Positions 1 through 12,900 of a DNA stretch of 64,000 bases are shown piece after piece (the first letter of the stretch is position 1; each line of letters begins with the position of its first letter). The position numbers were made by a program, and so were the translations under genes. The DNA lies in the NCBI GenBank assembly GCA_023055505.1, contig JALIRH010000097.1, positions 124,001-188,000 on the forward strand, written 5' to 3'. The notes below the pieces were generated by a model. It worked only from the letters and a program-made list of their open reading frames with translations, was not told the DNA's origin and did not search any database. The DNA comes from Callipepla californica brunnescens. Its lineage: Eukaryota > Chordata > Aves > Galliformes > Odontophoridae.

Positions 1-360
1 TTGTGTGGGTATGGCATCCCAGAAATAAATGAGTCAGATAAAATGGGACCTCTTTCTGAAACAGCCTCATAGACACCTTGGCTGAAAAGAATGGCATTGA
101 GTGGATGTATCACACCCCCTATCAAGTACTAGCCTCCAGAAAAATTCGAACGATACAATGGACTGTTAAAGACTACAATGAGAGCAACGGGTGCTGGGAT
201 ACTCAAACACTGGTACACACATTTAGCAAGAGTTACCTGGATCTGCCATTTGAGCTGGCTCTGCCCAATCCGACTTCTTCTGTTCTGTAGAAGGGGGCAA
301 ATCACCTGTAATAAATATGAAAATCGTGCTGGGGAAGACAGTCTGGGTTATTCCTTGACA
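1..360 (+). pseudogene. ERV integrase C-terminal fragment (decayed, ERV-A/D lineage)
   Basis: This fragment, cut by the left window edge, aligns with the integrase C-terminal half of the intact pol at 9963-13148, but on the plus strand. Matching landmarks are ESD (second catalytic Asp region) near 30-40, NGIEW..YHTPYQ.LAS near 100-140, and a tail GK.VWVIP near 335-355. Stops and frameshifts break it (a TAG near 69 and frame changes around 175-290). It is too diverged to be functional and is clearly older than ERV-A. The rest of the element, if any, lies to the left. Assignment rests on comparing translations within this window. Confidence 0.75.
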
Positions 361-3300
361 GTCTAATCTGAGATTTATTATTAGCATAATCACAAGGATA
401 TGAACCTTTACAACAAAATAAATAAATAAATAATTCATAATAGCTCTTTTACAATACTGATATGATTAAAAATGATACACACAAAGCTTTCAGATATCAT
501 GTCTACCCTTCACCGAATATTAAAAAGTTAAATTTGCATCAGCACTCCATGCTCCTCTCACCAGTACAATTAGAAAGCTGATAATGAGATTTCTTCCTCT
601 TCATTCTTGAGTCTGCATCATTTATTTTTATGGCTTTCCTAGCATGCTTTTCTCTAGAGGAATCACTTAAAGCACATAAATCCCATGTTATAACAAGAGA
701 TAGCAGAGATACTCATGTTGGAAACTTGTTCTTTACCTAAAATCAGCTTTACCCACTGTTATGGGTTACATCCTTTAAGAAACAGCAATGACCTCTTAAG
801 ACATGTTTATAACCAGTTATCATTCTGTGCCCTTCACTCTCAAAGCCTCCGTAGCATCTTGTGCTTGCATTTTTGTGGCCTTCTGCTGTAGTCTTCTCTC
901 GTTTTTTCATGATCTAGTCAGTTTTCCTAGCACAAACTACATACATATGCAACTTTGTTCACCTCATAAAAATAGTGATCTGCTAGGAAGTACTTATACA
1001 CGTGTATACAGAAAGTCACAAGTTTTAGAGGAAATATTACATTTCTCTGCTTTACACATTTAATCAAACATCTATAAATTGTCACAAACACATTCTACAG
1101 CTAGGATCTTCAATCTTCTGGCAAATTAGGACTTCATTTCTAATCAATCCTGATTATTCCCCAGACAATTCAACCAACTCTAGTTTCTGGCTTTTGGCCA
1201 TTTTAAAGATCTAAAGAAATAAATCTGAAAAACTCATGTTGCTTTCTTTGAGAAAATTTCTGCAGGATCAGTAGATTTAGGTTCATTTGTTCATCTTCCT
1301 AAATATTCATTATTGTCTGATTTAGGTTTTGCTCTGTCTCCTTTTAAATTCCAAAGTTTCTGGCACTGCTAAAAGAAGCATCCAGAAGGATTTGCATTTG
1401 TTCCGTATGTTTTAACAAGGTTACCAATTTCTAAGACTTTCTCTTGAAAACTAGATCCCATCCACACTTGTTTGTTCCAGTTCTTAAATACAGATAGACT
1501 TGTCAGCTGATTTTGCCAGGAGCCAGTTTGTTGGTGGGATGTGTTACTTATTGGTTGTTTCTTATTGGAGAAGTTAGACCTCTGCAGTCTAGTTTTCCCC
1601 CTTCAGGACTTCTAGGCAAGTGGACTATTTAGAAAGGCAACAAAGGATGTGCCACCAAATCCTTAATTTGTTCTCTCCTTCCAATAGCAGTCTGAGTTTT
1701 GATGAGCTATTTTGGCTGGTTTTAATTAATGGGTAGTTTTCCCTCCTCAATTTTTCTTGAACTGAAAGCAATGAAATTGGAGACAAAAGGCACTCCCCCA
1801 CATTTTTACCTGACTTGTGACTTAACAACTCCAGAATCCAGACTTTTCTTTGGGAGGGGGGAAATTTCTTTTTTTTTTTTTTTGCCTTTACCTTTCAATT
1901 GTGTCACACAATGAACCCATTACCAACATTTTAGATAGTTCACCACATCATCACTCTGATGTTTTCAACATAAATAACATATTAGGTATCATCCTTTTCC
2001 CTTTGAACTCTCTCTGCCATTCACACCAACATATTAAACTATCTCATAATAAGTGATTGCTACTTTTTAAAATTTCCTGAAGTGAAGAAAAACCTCATTT
2101 AAGTTGGTCACAAGGATTTTACCATCAGGATAAACAGGAAATGGCCTTCAGAAATAGCAATCAGCTGTGTCAGCAAGCAGGCCTTCAGGGAAAGTCCTGC
2201 TGTCAACCCTGGGTAATGTACTTAGTCCCCATGTGTCTGGGGACTCCAATATTCCAGGCCTGGCAAGCTCCTGAGTACTGAGCTACCAAAAAAGAGGTCA
2301 ATAACAGCACTAAAGTTAGAGACTACTTGCAGCGAGAGACATCCAGAAGAGTCTGTGCAGTCTTAGTTTCCACAGAAAAATCATGTGTTTCAGTACGTTA
2401 GCCAAGGAAATTGCAACTAAATACACTCCTATCAGGAATTTCTCTACAGCTCCATCCACTGGGAAAGCCATAAAGCTTTATATCAGCTTGGAGGCAGCCC
2501 CAGGTACTTCATGAAAACTTGGGCCTGACTGATAGTACAGCCTTGAAAGTAAATTCCCTAACACTCTATTTGAGCACCATCCAACTTAATATTCAAGGTT
2601 CTTCAGCTCACTTTAAATCTCTGAAGGTTAACAGTGTGTCACATTTTACTCCTTAAGCTTTAGAGATCTATGTGTTATCCAGGATAGGCTAAATTTTCAT
2701 GCAATGCAAGACCAATTTAGCAACCTGAAGGGCTCTGTGCAAATAAAAACTCCAATGGTATCAATGTCCCAGTATCCAGGACAGGCTTGAGAGGCCCTGA
2801 AGTGACATATTAGCATTATTCCCATCTTAATCCCTCTGCCTCCGTCCCCTTGAGAAATATAAGTTTTAAACAAGATAACATGAATTGACATTACTGATGA
2901 AGGAAAAAGTTCCTAAAAACAATTCCATTTGTTACTTATTGCTTACTTGGCCTACAAATTGACCATTTTAATGCTAATCCATTTTTCTCATTTATTGGTT
3001 GTATTCAAATACTGATCTATGTCCAAAACAGAGGTTAAAATTTAGAAGGGACATTCATAGCATTTTCATTGCACTTAGGTCATCTGCAGTGCTGTTGGAG
3101 AACTCAATGAGTTCTACCACCATGCTGAAGTGTCTGAGAGGCTGTACTTCAATAGAGGTCTGTGCAATACCTATACAAGAATGTAAACTTGCCAAGCTGG
3201 TGGTTGGCCACCACCAAACACCAATGCTGAAAGAATAAACACATCCAGCTTTGGTGCCTTGAGCTATTTCTAACAGTATTCCATCATGTCTCAGGTTCAT

Positions 3301-6300
3301 GAGATTGGATCAGAGCACTAATCAACTAAACTCACATTTGAGCCATTTTCTTTTTCCCTGAAATATAACAGAATACATAACGACATAAAATTTCAGTTTG
3401 TATTAGGCCCAGGATAAGTATCCAAACTTTTAGAATCCTTTATTACATTACTGATTTCCTCAGCCTGAGCTTTGACTTACAATTCTTCCCCCTTTCCCAA
3501 ACCCCTCCCTCTGCCTTCACTACATCCCCAGAAAAAAAGAAAAGAAGAAAAAATGGTAGGGAAAAAAAATGAAAACAAGAGGAGTTTTGATGGAATAATT
3601 TTAGTACTTCACCACATAGGAGCTAAAGAAGGATAAACCAAATACTCAGAAAAAAATAAGTTACCACGGCAGAAGCTTTGTGAGTAGGTGGGTGGACAGA
3701 GAGAAAAATACCAGCAAACCTAACAGCTTTTGTATTTATCAGCAAGATAATGAGAATACAAATCCTCAAGACAGTGTATGGAAAACGGGCAATGTAATGT
3801 CCCTTAACTGGGGAGGAAACAGGAGTGGTTCTCTAGGACAACACCGCTGAACATGCAGAACATGCATATTAGTTACTCATAAATATTTTATAATTACATA
3901 AACTCCCTGCGCTGTTCAAAAATACAGCAGTATATATTCACCAATATTCAACAATAAAGAAATTAAATTAATCAAGGTGGACAGTGTTCTCTTTAAACAT
4001 GTCAGTTTAAATAATGATAAAAACAAGTTTGCATTCCATGCCTCAAAGTTCAACACCAAACATAATCCATTCCCAACAATTTTACTTTTTACCCTGGGAC
4101 AAGGAACAAATTTTGTCACTTAAATTATGACTGAACTGCAACTAAATGAGTTAGACAATTATAGATGTTTGCAGAGGGGATAGGGACCCAGATCACTCCT
4201 TTTCATTTCTTAAAGAAAAAAAAATAGGAAGAAAAAAATCAAATCTTCACTTTATTCCCAGTGTTTTGATCTAACTGTGCTGGTCTTGCTATCCTAGTTA
4301 ATTCAGGTTGTACTGAGAACAAATTATCAATAGTCAGACATGTACTGATTTCAAATTTCTTTCTTTCTTAATGGCTGTGCTCTCTGGACATACATTGAAA
4401 TGGGTTCTGCTCAGTGTGCTCTGAAAGAGAAAGACCCCAAAAAGCATTGCTGCCACTGCAAACTACGCATGTAAACAGTGGTCTGCTTCCATGACATCCT
4501 GGCTCATTCTCAGGTGTGATAGATGCTCAGGCCATACTTCTGAGGGGTTTGATGACTGCATGAGGAAGGGGAGCAGTTAAACTAGAATTTCACTGGTGGA
4601 TACTGCCTAATCCCTTTTTTTTGTTGTTGGTGGTGGTGGTGGTTGGTTGGTTGGTCTTCATTGCTCATACTTTCCAACCTACCCTTAAAAAATATGTAGG
4701 TCTTGCTCCCATCATTTAGACGTTTCTGTTGCTTTTTTTCATGTTAATAAAGTCTGATGTGAAGGCATATATGTGTGCTTATCCAAACCAACCCACTGTC
4801 CTGTAGACTCATATAGTTTTTAGTAGCTGTTCTCACTGTACCTCTTGGCAATTAATATTGTCATCCACAGCTATAGCCAAACAGCAAATAAAGAGTAACA
4901 TTAAAATGTCAAAATCCTATTCATAACAAAATACAATGTTGGCACCCCTTGTTACTGCAATTTATGGACTACTTTTTATTTTTATCATTTTATCTTCCTT
5001 TAATGGCAAAATCAGTTAATCCTGGGTGACATCATAAAACTCACCAACAGAGGCAGCCCATAAGTCAACAAGTCATTTCCAGAGCTCTGTGGCACAATTC
5101 CCCACTGTAAAAAGCAGCAGCAGTTAACTCCTTCAATTTCTGTTGCTCTTTCGAGGCTGCAAAACTGTTATTTACCTAATTAGCATCTGACAGTGCTGCA
5201 ACTCCTGCTGCTATGCCCTTCATTGGAGGAAAATTGTCTAAAGATACAGTTCCCTTAATTAGTAAGGAAAGTATGTTTCTTTTTAGAATGTGGAGGTGAA
5301 CCTGTTTGATGAGAAGCTCGATGGCTCAGATCCCAAGACAGCTTGGATGCAGAGTTCTTTTAAAACTAAAATAACTTCATGACATAACTTCCACTCTGCC
5401 ATAATTGTGGAGAATTCTTTCATTTGCAGTGCCTCATACAATGCCATGAGAATCACTCACACGCTCCGCAGTATGGAACTAACAAATGTGATTTTCATCC
5501 AAATGTTATAATGGGGTCCCATGGGAAAGGACACCTCCATCTGCTTTGCTTTCACTCTACATGCCACCAGGGTTTCGCAGGCAGTTTTAGAAACACTCAA
5601 ACACACACTGTGATGATGTGTTTCTGTTTTCACATTTCTGATTCCTCCACAGCTGCTTGAATAGTATAAAGCATTTCTGAGCACAGATGAAGGATGCAAC
5701 AAGATTAACCCCAATTAGCAGCACAGAAAACATCCTGTAAAACCACTCCATGGTTTTTTCCCAGCAAGGGAAAAGATCTTAGGTTGAAGCAATTTTTTAA
5801 TAACTTTATTAAGCTGTTTTTGTTCAAATTCATAGTGGTCTTCCTGGCTGCTGTCTCATGCTGATATAAATGAATAAACGGAGGGTTCCTCATATTCAAA
5901 TATTCAGATTTTCATCCTGTACAGAATCCAGCAGACCATCTTCTCTCTCTTGAAGAAAGAAAAAGAGTCCTGGAGGTTTCACACTTTGTACACCTGCTTT
6001 AAAGCTGTGTTCCATCTGGAGTGCTATAAGAGCTTTAATTAAACTGTTTTCATGGTATAATAGTAAGACAACAGAGCAGTGAAGTCAAATACTGCTTCTC
6101 TGTCTTCTTGCTTTTCAGATAATTCATACAATGCCTATAGTTTCTTTACAACTCCCATCATAATCTTTTTCTCTGCCCACGTGACACACTTTTATTTTTC
6201 TACCTTTTCCTCTTCTTTTGCTCTCTACTTAACAGCAGGACAGCAAGAGACTCACAAGCCACTAGCACAGCAGGCAATCTTCTTGTGACTACGGTAAAAA

Positions 6301-7370
6301 CCAACACAGACATAAGTAGCTGCTTTGCCAGCAAGGTGTTGATTTAACTAGAAATTCTGCAAATGGAAGAGTATATTCATTCTTCCCATGAAGCTGAAAA
6401 ATGCAGTTAAATTATTTACCTTAAGCAAAGGGAGTGTTTGATGCTTATATTAATACAATTAAAGCTTTTATACTTTTCCATTCTTTATAGCATACTCCTT
6501 AGCTTGTGTCTAAAGTCATCACAAGTTGCCTTCATAATTTGCTTGATCTTCTTACCAGTAAGCAATAAATAGAAAACACCTGCTTTTTGTGCCTTCTCTG
6601 TTTTTCTTCTAAGCATAAATTACTTCAGAAGAGCACTTTTGGTCTTCACTATGAGATTTTCAAGTACAGGAAAATTAGCCTCTCATACAACATAGTGCAT
6701 GTTCTGTATTTATTTACACCACTTTTTTGAGTGCCAAGCAGTGTAGCTGATAAACAAATTTCTTCAAAGAACTTGCAAAAGTGATGTTTGAATTTAAGTA
6801 CTTCACCTACCAGGATAAAGAGTCTTTAGAGAGGCTTGACTGATGATGTTTCACACTACATACCCACCCTCATCCATATTACAAGGCCTTCCTTGTTTTT
6901 CCTATTACAATGATTTGGATGACGACATACAATTGGAGAGCAGAACACTTCTGGAAGGATCAACAGGATGGATTTTGGAGCTACATAGTATGGCTGAATT
7001 GTTCTGTTTAAGAGGAAAAGGAGCAAAATGGATGCGTTGCTGCAAACACAGGATCTGGCAGAGCTTACAAAGGAAAGAGAGTTAAAAAGTTGAATCTTTG
7101 GATAGATTTTTATTTTCACAGTTATGAACTACTTCAAGTGGGACTATGTATGCCATGAATAGTTGTTGGAATAGCACCAGTTCCCACCCATGCAGCCCAA
7201 AAGAGGAGAAAGATCTGGGGCTCCACTCAGTGATACAGCAGCAGCTCTTGTCTCATGAGACACAGGGCATGGCCCCAAACTCATCATGGATCTAACTCCC
7301 CCCAGTCTCTTGTTCCATCCTCAACAAAAATAACAAACAACACTTAGAGAAGCATGGTGACTTTTTTGCT
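361..7370. other. Non-coding DNA, no gene recognised
   Basis: About 7 kb of AT-rich sequence with only short chance reading frames, no domain motifs, and no splice-bounded exon that I could defend. Simple features include poly-T near 1868-1882 and a GGT/TGGT run near 4625-4652. The 4980-5240 stretch has balanced composition without repeats and could be a conserved non-coding block, but I have no comparison to show it. Confidence 0.5.
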
Positions 7371-7935
7371 AATCACAGAATCACAGAATGTTAGTAGTTA
7401 GAAGGGATCTCTAGAGGTCATTGAATCTGATCTCCCTGCAGACTCCCTACAGTAAGTTGCCCAGGAAAGCATCCAGATAGGTCCCGAATATCTCCAGGGT
7501 GGGAAACTCCACAGCCCCTCCAGGCAGCCTGTTCCAGTGCTCTGCGACTCTGACAGTGAAGAAGTTCTTCCTCGTATTAATATGGAACTACTTGTGTTCC
7601 AGTTTCTGGCCATAGTCCCTTGTTCTACAGTTGCTCACCAACAAAATGAGTGCATCCACATCGACCTGCCTATCACATTTTAGATGTTTACAAACAGTGA
7701 TGAGATCCCCTCTCAAACTTCTCCAGCCTGAAAAGTCCCAGGTCTCTCAGCTTTTCCTTGTATGGGAGATGCTCCATGCCTCCATCTCATCTTTGTGGCC
7801 TTCTGCTGGACTCTTTCTAGGAGATCTCTACCTTTTTTTTAACTGGGGAGCCCAGAACTGGACATAATAATTCAAATGTGGCCTCACCAGGGCAGAGTAA
7901 AGAGACAGGATCACCTCTCTCAACCTGCTGCCCAT
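7371..7935 (-). mobile_element. CR1 LINE fragment, 3' end at left
   Basis: The left end reads TCACAGAATCACAGAATG, the reverse complement of the CR1 3' octamer repeat. Rightward come the 3' UTR and C-terminal landmarks of CR1 (gaagggatctctagaggtca, then ctccagcctgaa, then agaactggacataat) in minus orientation. The copy is 5'-truncated and diverged, so it is not coding. Confidence 0.9.
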
Positions 7936-8329
7936 GCAGCAGTCCCCCATGAAGCAACTACGTTTCATTAATCAGAGGTCAACAGGCAGTGTTGGCCTAG
8001 CTCTGGCAGCACCTGCTCTCAGCTGGAGAGTGGTCTCCTGCAGGAAGTCCTATATCCAGACAAACCCTGAAAGCACCAGCATCTGTGGAAATGCTCTCTG
8101 ATTTCCTCTCTATAGAGCTGGGGCCTGAATTCACCAGGCTTAACTTGCAGACTCTCATTTATATCTATTTCAGAGCTAAACACTTTCACTATTATAATTA
8201 CAGAAGCCAATGTGGGTAAACTACTTTAGTCCTGACTAAAGCATTTGTAAAAGTAACTCAGGAAAACCAGTTTAACCTGTCATTGTTCCTTCCAGGTTCA
8301 CCACTGTATTTGTGTTTGCAGGACATTAA
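7936..8329. other. Short non-coding spacer between CR1 copies
   Basis: No gene, repeat or motif recognised. Reading frames here are short and without domain signatures. Confidence 0.4.
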
Positions 8330-8829
8330 GGACTTGTGGAGCTTTTGGAGAAGGTTCAGAGGAGGGTGGGCCACAAAGATGACCCAAGGGCTGGAGCAGA
8401 TCACCTGTGAAGAAGGCTGAAGGAACTGTGCTTGTTCAGCCTGGGAAAAAGAAGCTGCAGGGATACCTAATTGCAGCCTTCCAATATTTTACAGGAGTTT
8501 ATAAATGCAAGGAAAATCATCTTTTTACATGTGTAGATAGTGACAAGATTAGGGGAATGGTTTTAAACTGAAGGAAGGGAGATTGGATGTTGGGGAAGAT
8601 TTTACTGAGAAAATGATGACATGCTAAAACAGGTTGTCCAGAGAAGTTGCAGATGCCCCATTCCTGGAGATGTTTAGGGACAGGTTGAATGGGGCTCAGG
8701 GGTATCTTATTTAGTACTTGATTTGATTGTCAACCCTGTCTGTGGCAGGGGAGGTGGAACGTGATGATCCTTGATGATCCTTGAGGTCCCTTCCATCCCA
8801 AGCTGTTCTTTGATTCAATGATTCTGTGA
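8330..8829 (+). mobile_element. CR1 LINE fragment, plus orientation
   Basis: CR1 landmarks run left to right (ttcagaggagggtgggccac, then ctggagatgtttaggga, then cccttccatcccaagc) and end in TTTGATTCAATGATTCTGTG, a diverged CR1 3' terminus. Only the 3' end is present and the reading frame is broken. Confidence 0.88.
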
Positions 8830-9147
8830 CTTGAAATTTCAGTACCAAGCCTTTCAGCATATCAATTGCCTTATCAGGTCAAACTCTTACCAAGAAACAT
8901 TACAAGGAATTAAGACTTTCTTGAAAATGAATTAGAAATTCAGGTGTAAAATTAAATTACATTCACTGGCAAAATCAGATGCTTTATTTTTCTGTTTAAA
9001 AATTATTCTGTATTAATTCAAAAACAGTAGAACTGTAGAAGGCACTGTTAAAATCTCACCCTCATAAAATTCATGACCTTTGTAAATATTTCTAGTTACT
9101 ATTAAACATTTCTTCTTTTTTCCTTAAATTCTGAAGCAACTCTCATC
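8830..9147. other. Non-coding AT-rich spacer
   Basis: Nothing recognised: low GC, no long reading frame, no inverted or direct repeat of note. Confidence 0.4.
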
Positions 9148-9280
9148 ATAGAATCACAGAATCATAGAATGGTTTGGGTTGGAAGGAACCTTAGAAATTA
9201 TCTTGGTCCAAACCCCCTGCTATAGGCAGGCTGGCCTCCCTCTACACCAGGTTGCTCACTGCTCCATCTAGCCTAGCCTT
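9148..9280 (-). mobile_element. CR1 LINE 3' end, left part split by ERV-A
   Basis: Starts with TCATAGAATCACAGAATCAT followed by ggtttgggttggaaggaacc, the standard minus-orientation CR1 3' end. It stops abruptly at GCCTT (9276-9280), where ERV-A begins. The same CR1 resumes at 15712 with the duplicated GCCTT and continues its normal order (tccacaacctcactgg). ERV-A therefore landed inside this LINE. Confidence 0.9.
9276..9280. repeat. Target-site duplication of ERV-A, left copy (GCCTT)
   Basis: GCCTT directly precedes the left LTR, and an identical GCCTT at 15712-15716 follows the right LTR. A perfect 5-bp direct duplication is the expected footprint of retroviral integrase. Confidence 0.92.
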
Positions 9281-9380
9281 TGTCAGGGGTTTGTGGGCCG
9301 GTTCGGCCCGGCCCCGCAACAACCGAGGAAGGAGACCCACAGGCCCACACCCCGGACAGGGGGAAGGGGGAAAAGAAAAA

Positions 9381-9415
<35 letters not shown>

Positions 9416-9543
9416 GCCCCAAAACAAAACAGCGGCAACGATCCGAGGGGGAAAAGCTAATTTACTAAATAAGACATCAGGAAGTAAATAACACAATATA
9501 ATGCAATACAATTTGGAATTAAGCCTAATTAATCAAACAAAAC

Positions 9544-9589
<46 letters not shown>

Positions 9590-9852
9590 GTGCCCGATAA
9601 ACCGAAGGCCTTACGCTAACGCTGAAGGCGGACGGCAGCGAGCACCCACGCCTAAGTGATCCTAGAGGAAAGAGAGAGAACGTCCCGTGACCACAGAGGG
9701 TTTTTATCTGTTCCCTCTGAGCGGAAAACACGTGAAAAAAAAAACAAAGCATTGCAAAGTCCTCTGGGGAATGTAGTTCTCCCTGACTCCCAATGCACTA
9801 CATGATGCCATGATGTGGAATACCAGTACCAAAAAATCATAAAACCACGACA
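9281..9852 (-). repeat. ERV-A 3' LTR
   Basis: A 572-bp LTR matching 15138-15711 almost base for base. It holds two length-variable simple repeats: (AAAT)n near 9379-9415 and (GA)n at about 9548-9586. The U5 end carries a GC-rich near-palindrome, GGGCCGGTTCGGCCCGGCCC. In sense it contains a CACGTG E-box, a TATA-like ATAAAAA and an ACTACATTCCCCAG motif at 9761-9780. Confidence 0.93.
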
Positions 9853-9864
9853 TTCCACCCCTTA
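9853..9864 (-). promoter_or_regulatory. ERV-A polypurine tract
   Basis: In sense, AAGGGGTGGAA abuts the TG of the 3' LTR. This is where plus-strand DNA synthesis would be primed. The same GGGGTGG core occupies this position in ERV-B and ERV-C. Confidence 0.8.
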
Positions 9865-9962
9865 TTCCACATCACTGTATCATGCTTGATACATACAGAA
9901 GAACAATAATTAACGTGCATTAGATACACGCACGCAATATATATACAAGTATATACATAGAA

Positions 9963-12900
9963 TTACTGAGGGCGGTCTCCAGACATCAAATTCCCTTGTG
10001 GTATACATTGAACATCCCCATTCTTTTGCATCACCCACCAGGTAGACCCAGGTCCCTGAGCAAAGACAGTTCCACGGAGAGGTTTGCCCTTTCCAGAAGC
10101 TGGAAGTACCCAAACTGCTTTGCCCAACATGTTCTTTACATGTACTACAGGGACCTTATCTCCCTCTACAGTAGGCAGAGAGCTGGATTGGGCAGGACCA
10201 TTGCGATTGATGGATCCTCGGGTGTTGACCAACCAGGTGGCTTCTGACAAATTTTTTTCCCAGTGCTTAAATGTTCCACCACCCATTGCTTTCAACATTG
10301 TTTTTAACAATCCATTGTACCTTTCAATTTTACCAGAAGCTGGTGCGTGATAGGGGATATGATAAATCCACTCAATGCCATGATCTTTGGCCCAAGTATC
10401 TACAAGAGAATTTTTAAAATGACTTCCATTATCAGACTCAATTCTTTCTGGAGTACCATGTCGCCACAGGACTTGTTTCTCCAGACCTAGAATGGTGTTT
10501 CGGGCGGTAGCATGGGGTACTGCGTATGTTTCAAGCCACCCAGTGGTCGCCTCCACCATGGTGAGCACATAATGCTTACCACTGTGAGATCGTGGCAAGG
10601 TGATATAATCAACCTGCCACGCCTCCCCATATTTATATTTTTGCCATCGCCCTTCCTCCCAAAGAGGTTTCATCCTCTTGGCTTGTTTAATTGCGGCACA
10701 TGTATCACAGTCATGGATCACCTGTGCGATGGCATCCATAGTTAAGTCCACCCCTCGGTCTCTAGCCCACTTATAGGTCGCGTCCCTTCCTTGATGGCCC
10801 GAGGTCTCATGGGCCCACCGAGCTAGAAATAATTCACTCTTATGTTGCCAGTCCAAGTCTACTTGAGTCACCTTAACTTTGGCAGCTCGATCTACCTGGT
10901 GGTTGTTTTGCTGTTCTTCAGTTGCCCGGCTCTTAGGAACATGAGCATCTACATGGCGCACCTTTACAACCATGTTCTTTATTCGGGCAGCAATATCCTT
11001 CCACAGTTCAGCGGCCCAAATAGGTTTACCCTTCCATTGCCAACCATTTTGTTCCCACTGCTGTAACCACCCCCATAAAGCATTTGCCACCATCCATGAG
11101 TCAGTATAAAGATAAAGCACTGGCCACCTCTCACATTCAGCAATATTTAAGGCTAATTGGACAGCCTTTACCTCTGCAAATTGACTTGATTCTCCTTCTC
11201 CTTCAGTGGCCTCTGCAACTTGTTGCATGGGACTCCACACAGCAGATTTCCATTTGCGGTGCTTTCCCACAAAGCGACACGATCCATCTGTGAACAGGGC
11301 GTATCTCTTTTCATCTTCTGTTAGTTCATTATATGGTGGGGCTTCTTTGGCACGCGACACCTCCTTTGCTGGTGTTGTTCCAAACTTTTTACCTTCAGGC
11401 CAGTCCATGATCACCTCCAGGATTCCTGGACGGTTGAGGTTCCCCATCCGAGCTCGCTGTGTAATCAGCGCAATCCACTTACTCCAAGTGGCATCAGTAG
11501 CATGATGGGTAGAGGGAACTGTTCCTTTAAACATCCAGTTCAGTACTGGCAGTCGAGGTGCCAGAAGGAGCTGCATTTCGGTACCGATTACTTCGGAAGC
11601 AGCTCGAACCCCCTCATATGCGGCTAAGATCTCCTTCTCAGTTGGAGTGTAGCGCTCCTCAGACCCCCTGTATGCACGACTCCAGAATCCAAGGGGTCGG
11701 CCTCGGGTCTCTCCAAAAGCTCTTTGCCACAAACTCCAAGTGGGACCTTCCTTTCCAGCAGCAGTGTAGAGGATGTTCTTTACATCCTGTCCCGTCCGCA
11801 CTGGCCCCAGGGCCATGGCACGGGCTATCTCCTGCTTAATTTGCTCAAAAGCCTGCTGCTGCTCAGGGCCCCATACAAAATCATTCTTCTTCCACGTCAC
11901 CTGATAAAAGGGGCTCACAATGAGGCTGTAGTTTGGAACATGCAGTCTCCAAAATCCCACTACACCCAGAAAAGCTTGGGTCTCTGTCTTATTGGTGGGT
12001 GGAGACATGGCAGTAATTTTGTCAATCACATCTGTTGGGATGTGACGACGTCCATCTTGCCACTTTATGCCTAGGAACTGAATTTCTTGTGCAGGCCCTT
12101 TTACTTTGCTTCGCTTAATAGCGAAGCCAGCTCGCAGGAGGATCTGGATTATTGTCTCTCCTTTCTTAAAAACTTCCTCTGCTGTATTGCCCCATACAAC
12201 AATATCATCGATGTACTGCAGATGCTCAGGAGCGCCGCCCTGTTCCAATGCAGTTTGGATCAACCCATGGCAAATGGTTGGGCTGTGCTTCCACCCCTGG
12301 GGCAAACGGTTCCAGGTGTACTGAACGCCTCTCCAGGTGAAGGCAAACTGTGGCCTGCATTCTGTGGCCAAGGGAATTGAAAAGAAGGCGTTAGCAATGT
12401 CAATCGTGGCATACCACTTGGCTGCTTTTGACTCCAGTTCATACTGGAGTTGAAGCATGTCCGGCACAGCAGCACTCAGTGGAGGTGTGACTTCATTCAG
12501 GCCACGGTAATCTACCGTCAACCTCCATTCTCCATTGGCTTTACACACCGGCCATATGGGGCTGTTAAACGGGGAGTGAGTTTTGCTGATCACTCCCTGG
12601 CTCTCTAGCTGACGAATCAGATCATGAATAGGGAGCAAGGAATCCCTGTTGGTGCGGTACTGCCGTCTGTGCACCGTTTTTGTAGCAATTGGTACTTGTT
12701 GCTCCTCCACTTGTAGCAACCCCACAACAGATGGATCTTCTGACAGGCCAGGTAAAACAGATAGTTGCTTAATGCTATCTGTGTCCACAGTAGCTATTCC
12801 AAAAGCCCATCGATACCCCTTGGGATCCTTAAAGTGCCCCCTTCTGAGATAGTCTATACCAAGTATGCATGGGGCCCCCTGTCCCGTCACTATAGGATGC

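Noticed and set aside
7398..7867. Frames of 71 and 78 codons near 7.4-7.9 kb
   Set aside because: Both lie inside a CR1 3' fragment.
10842..12380. Many plus-strand frames of 70-116 codons across the ERV-A pol
   Set aside because: They are reverse-strand shadows of the intact pol frame and have no motifs.
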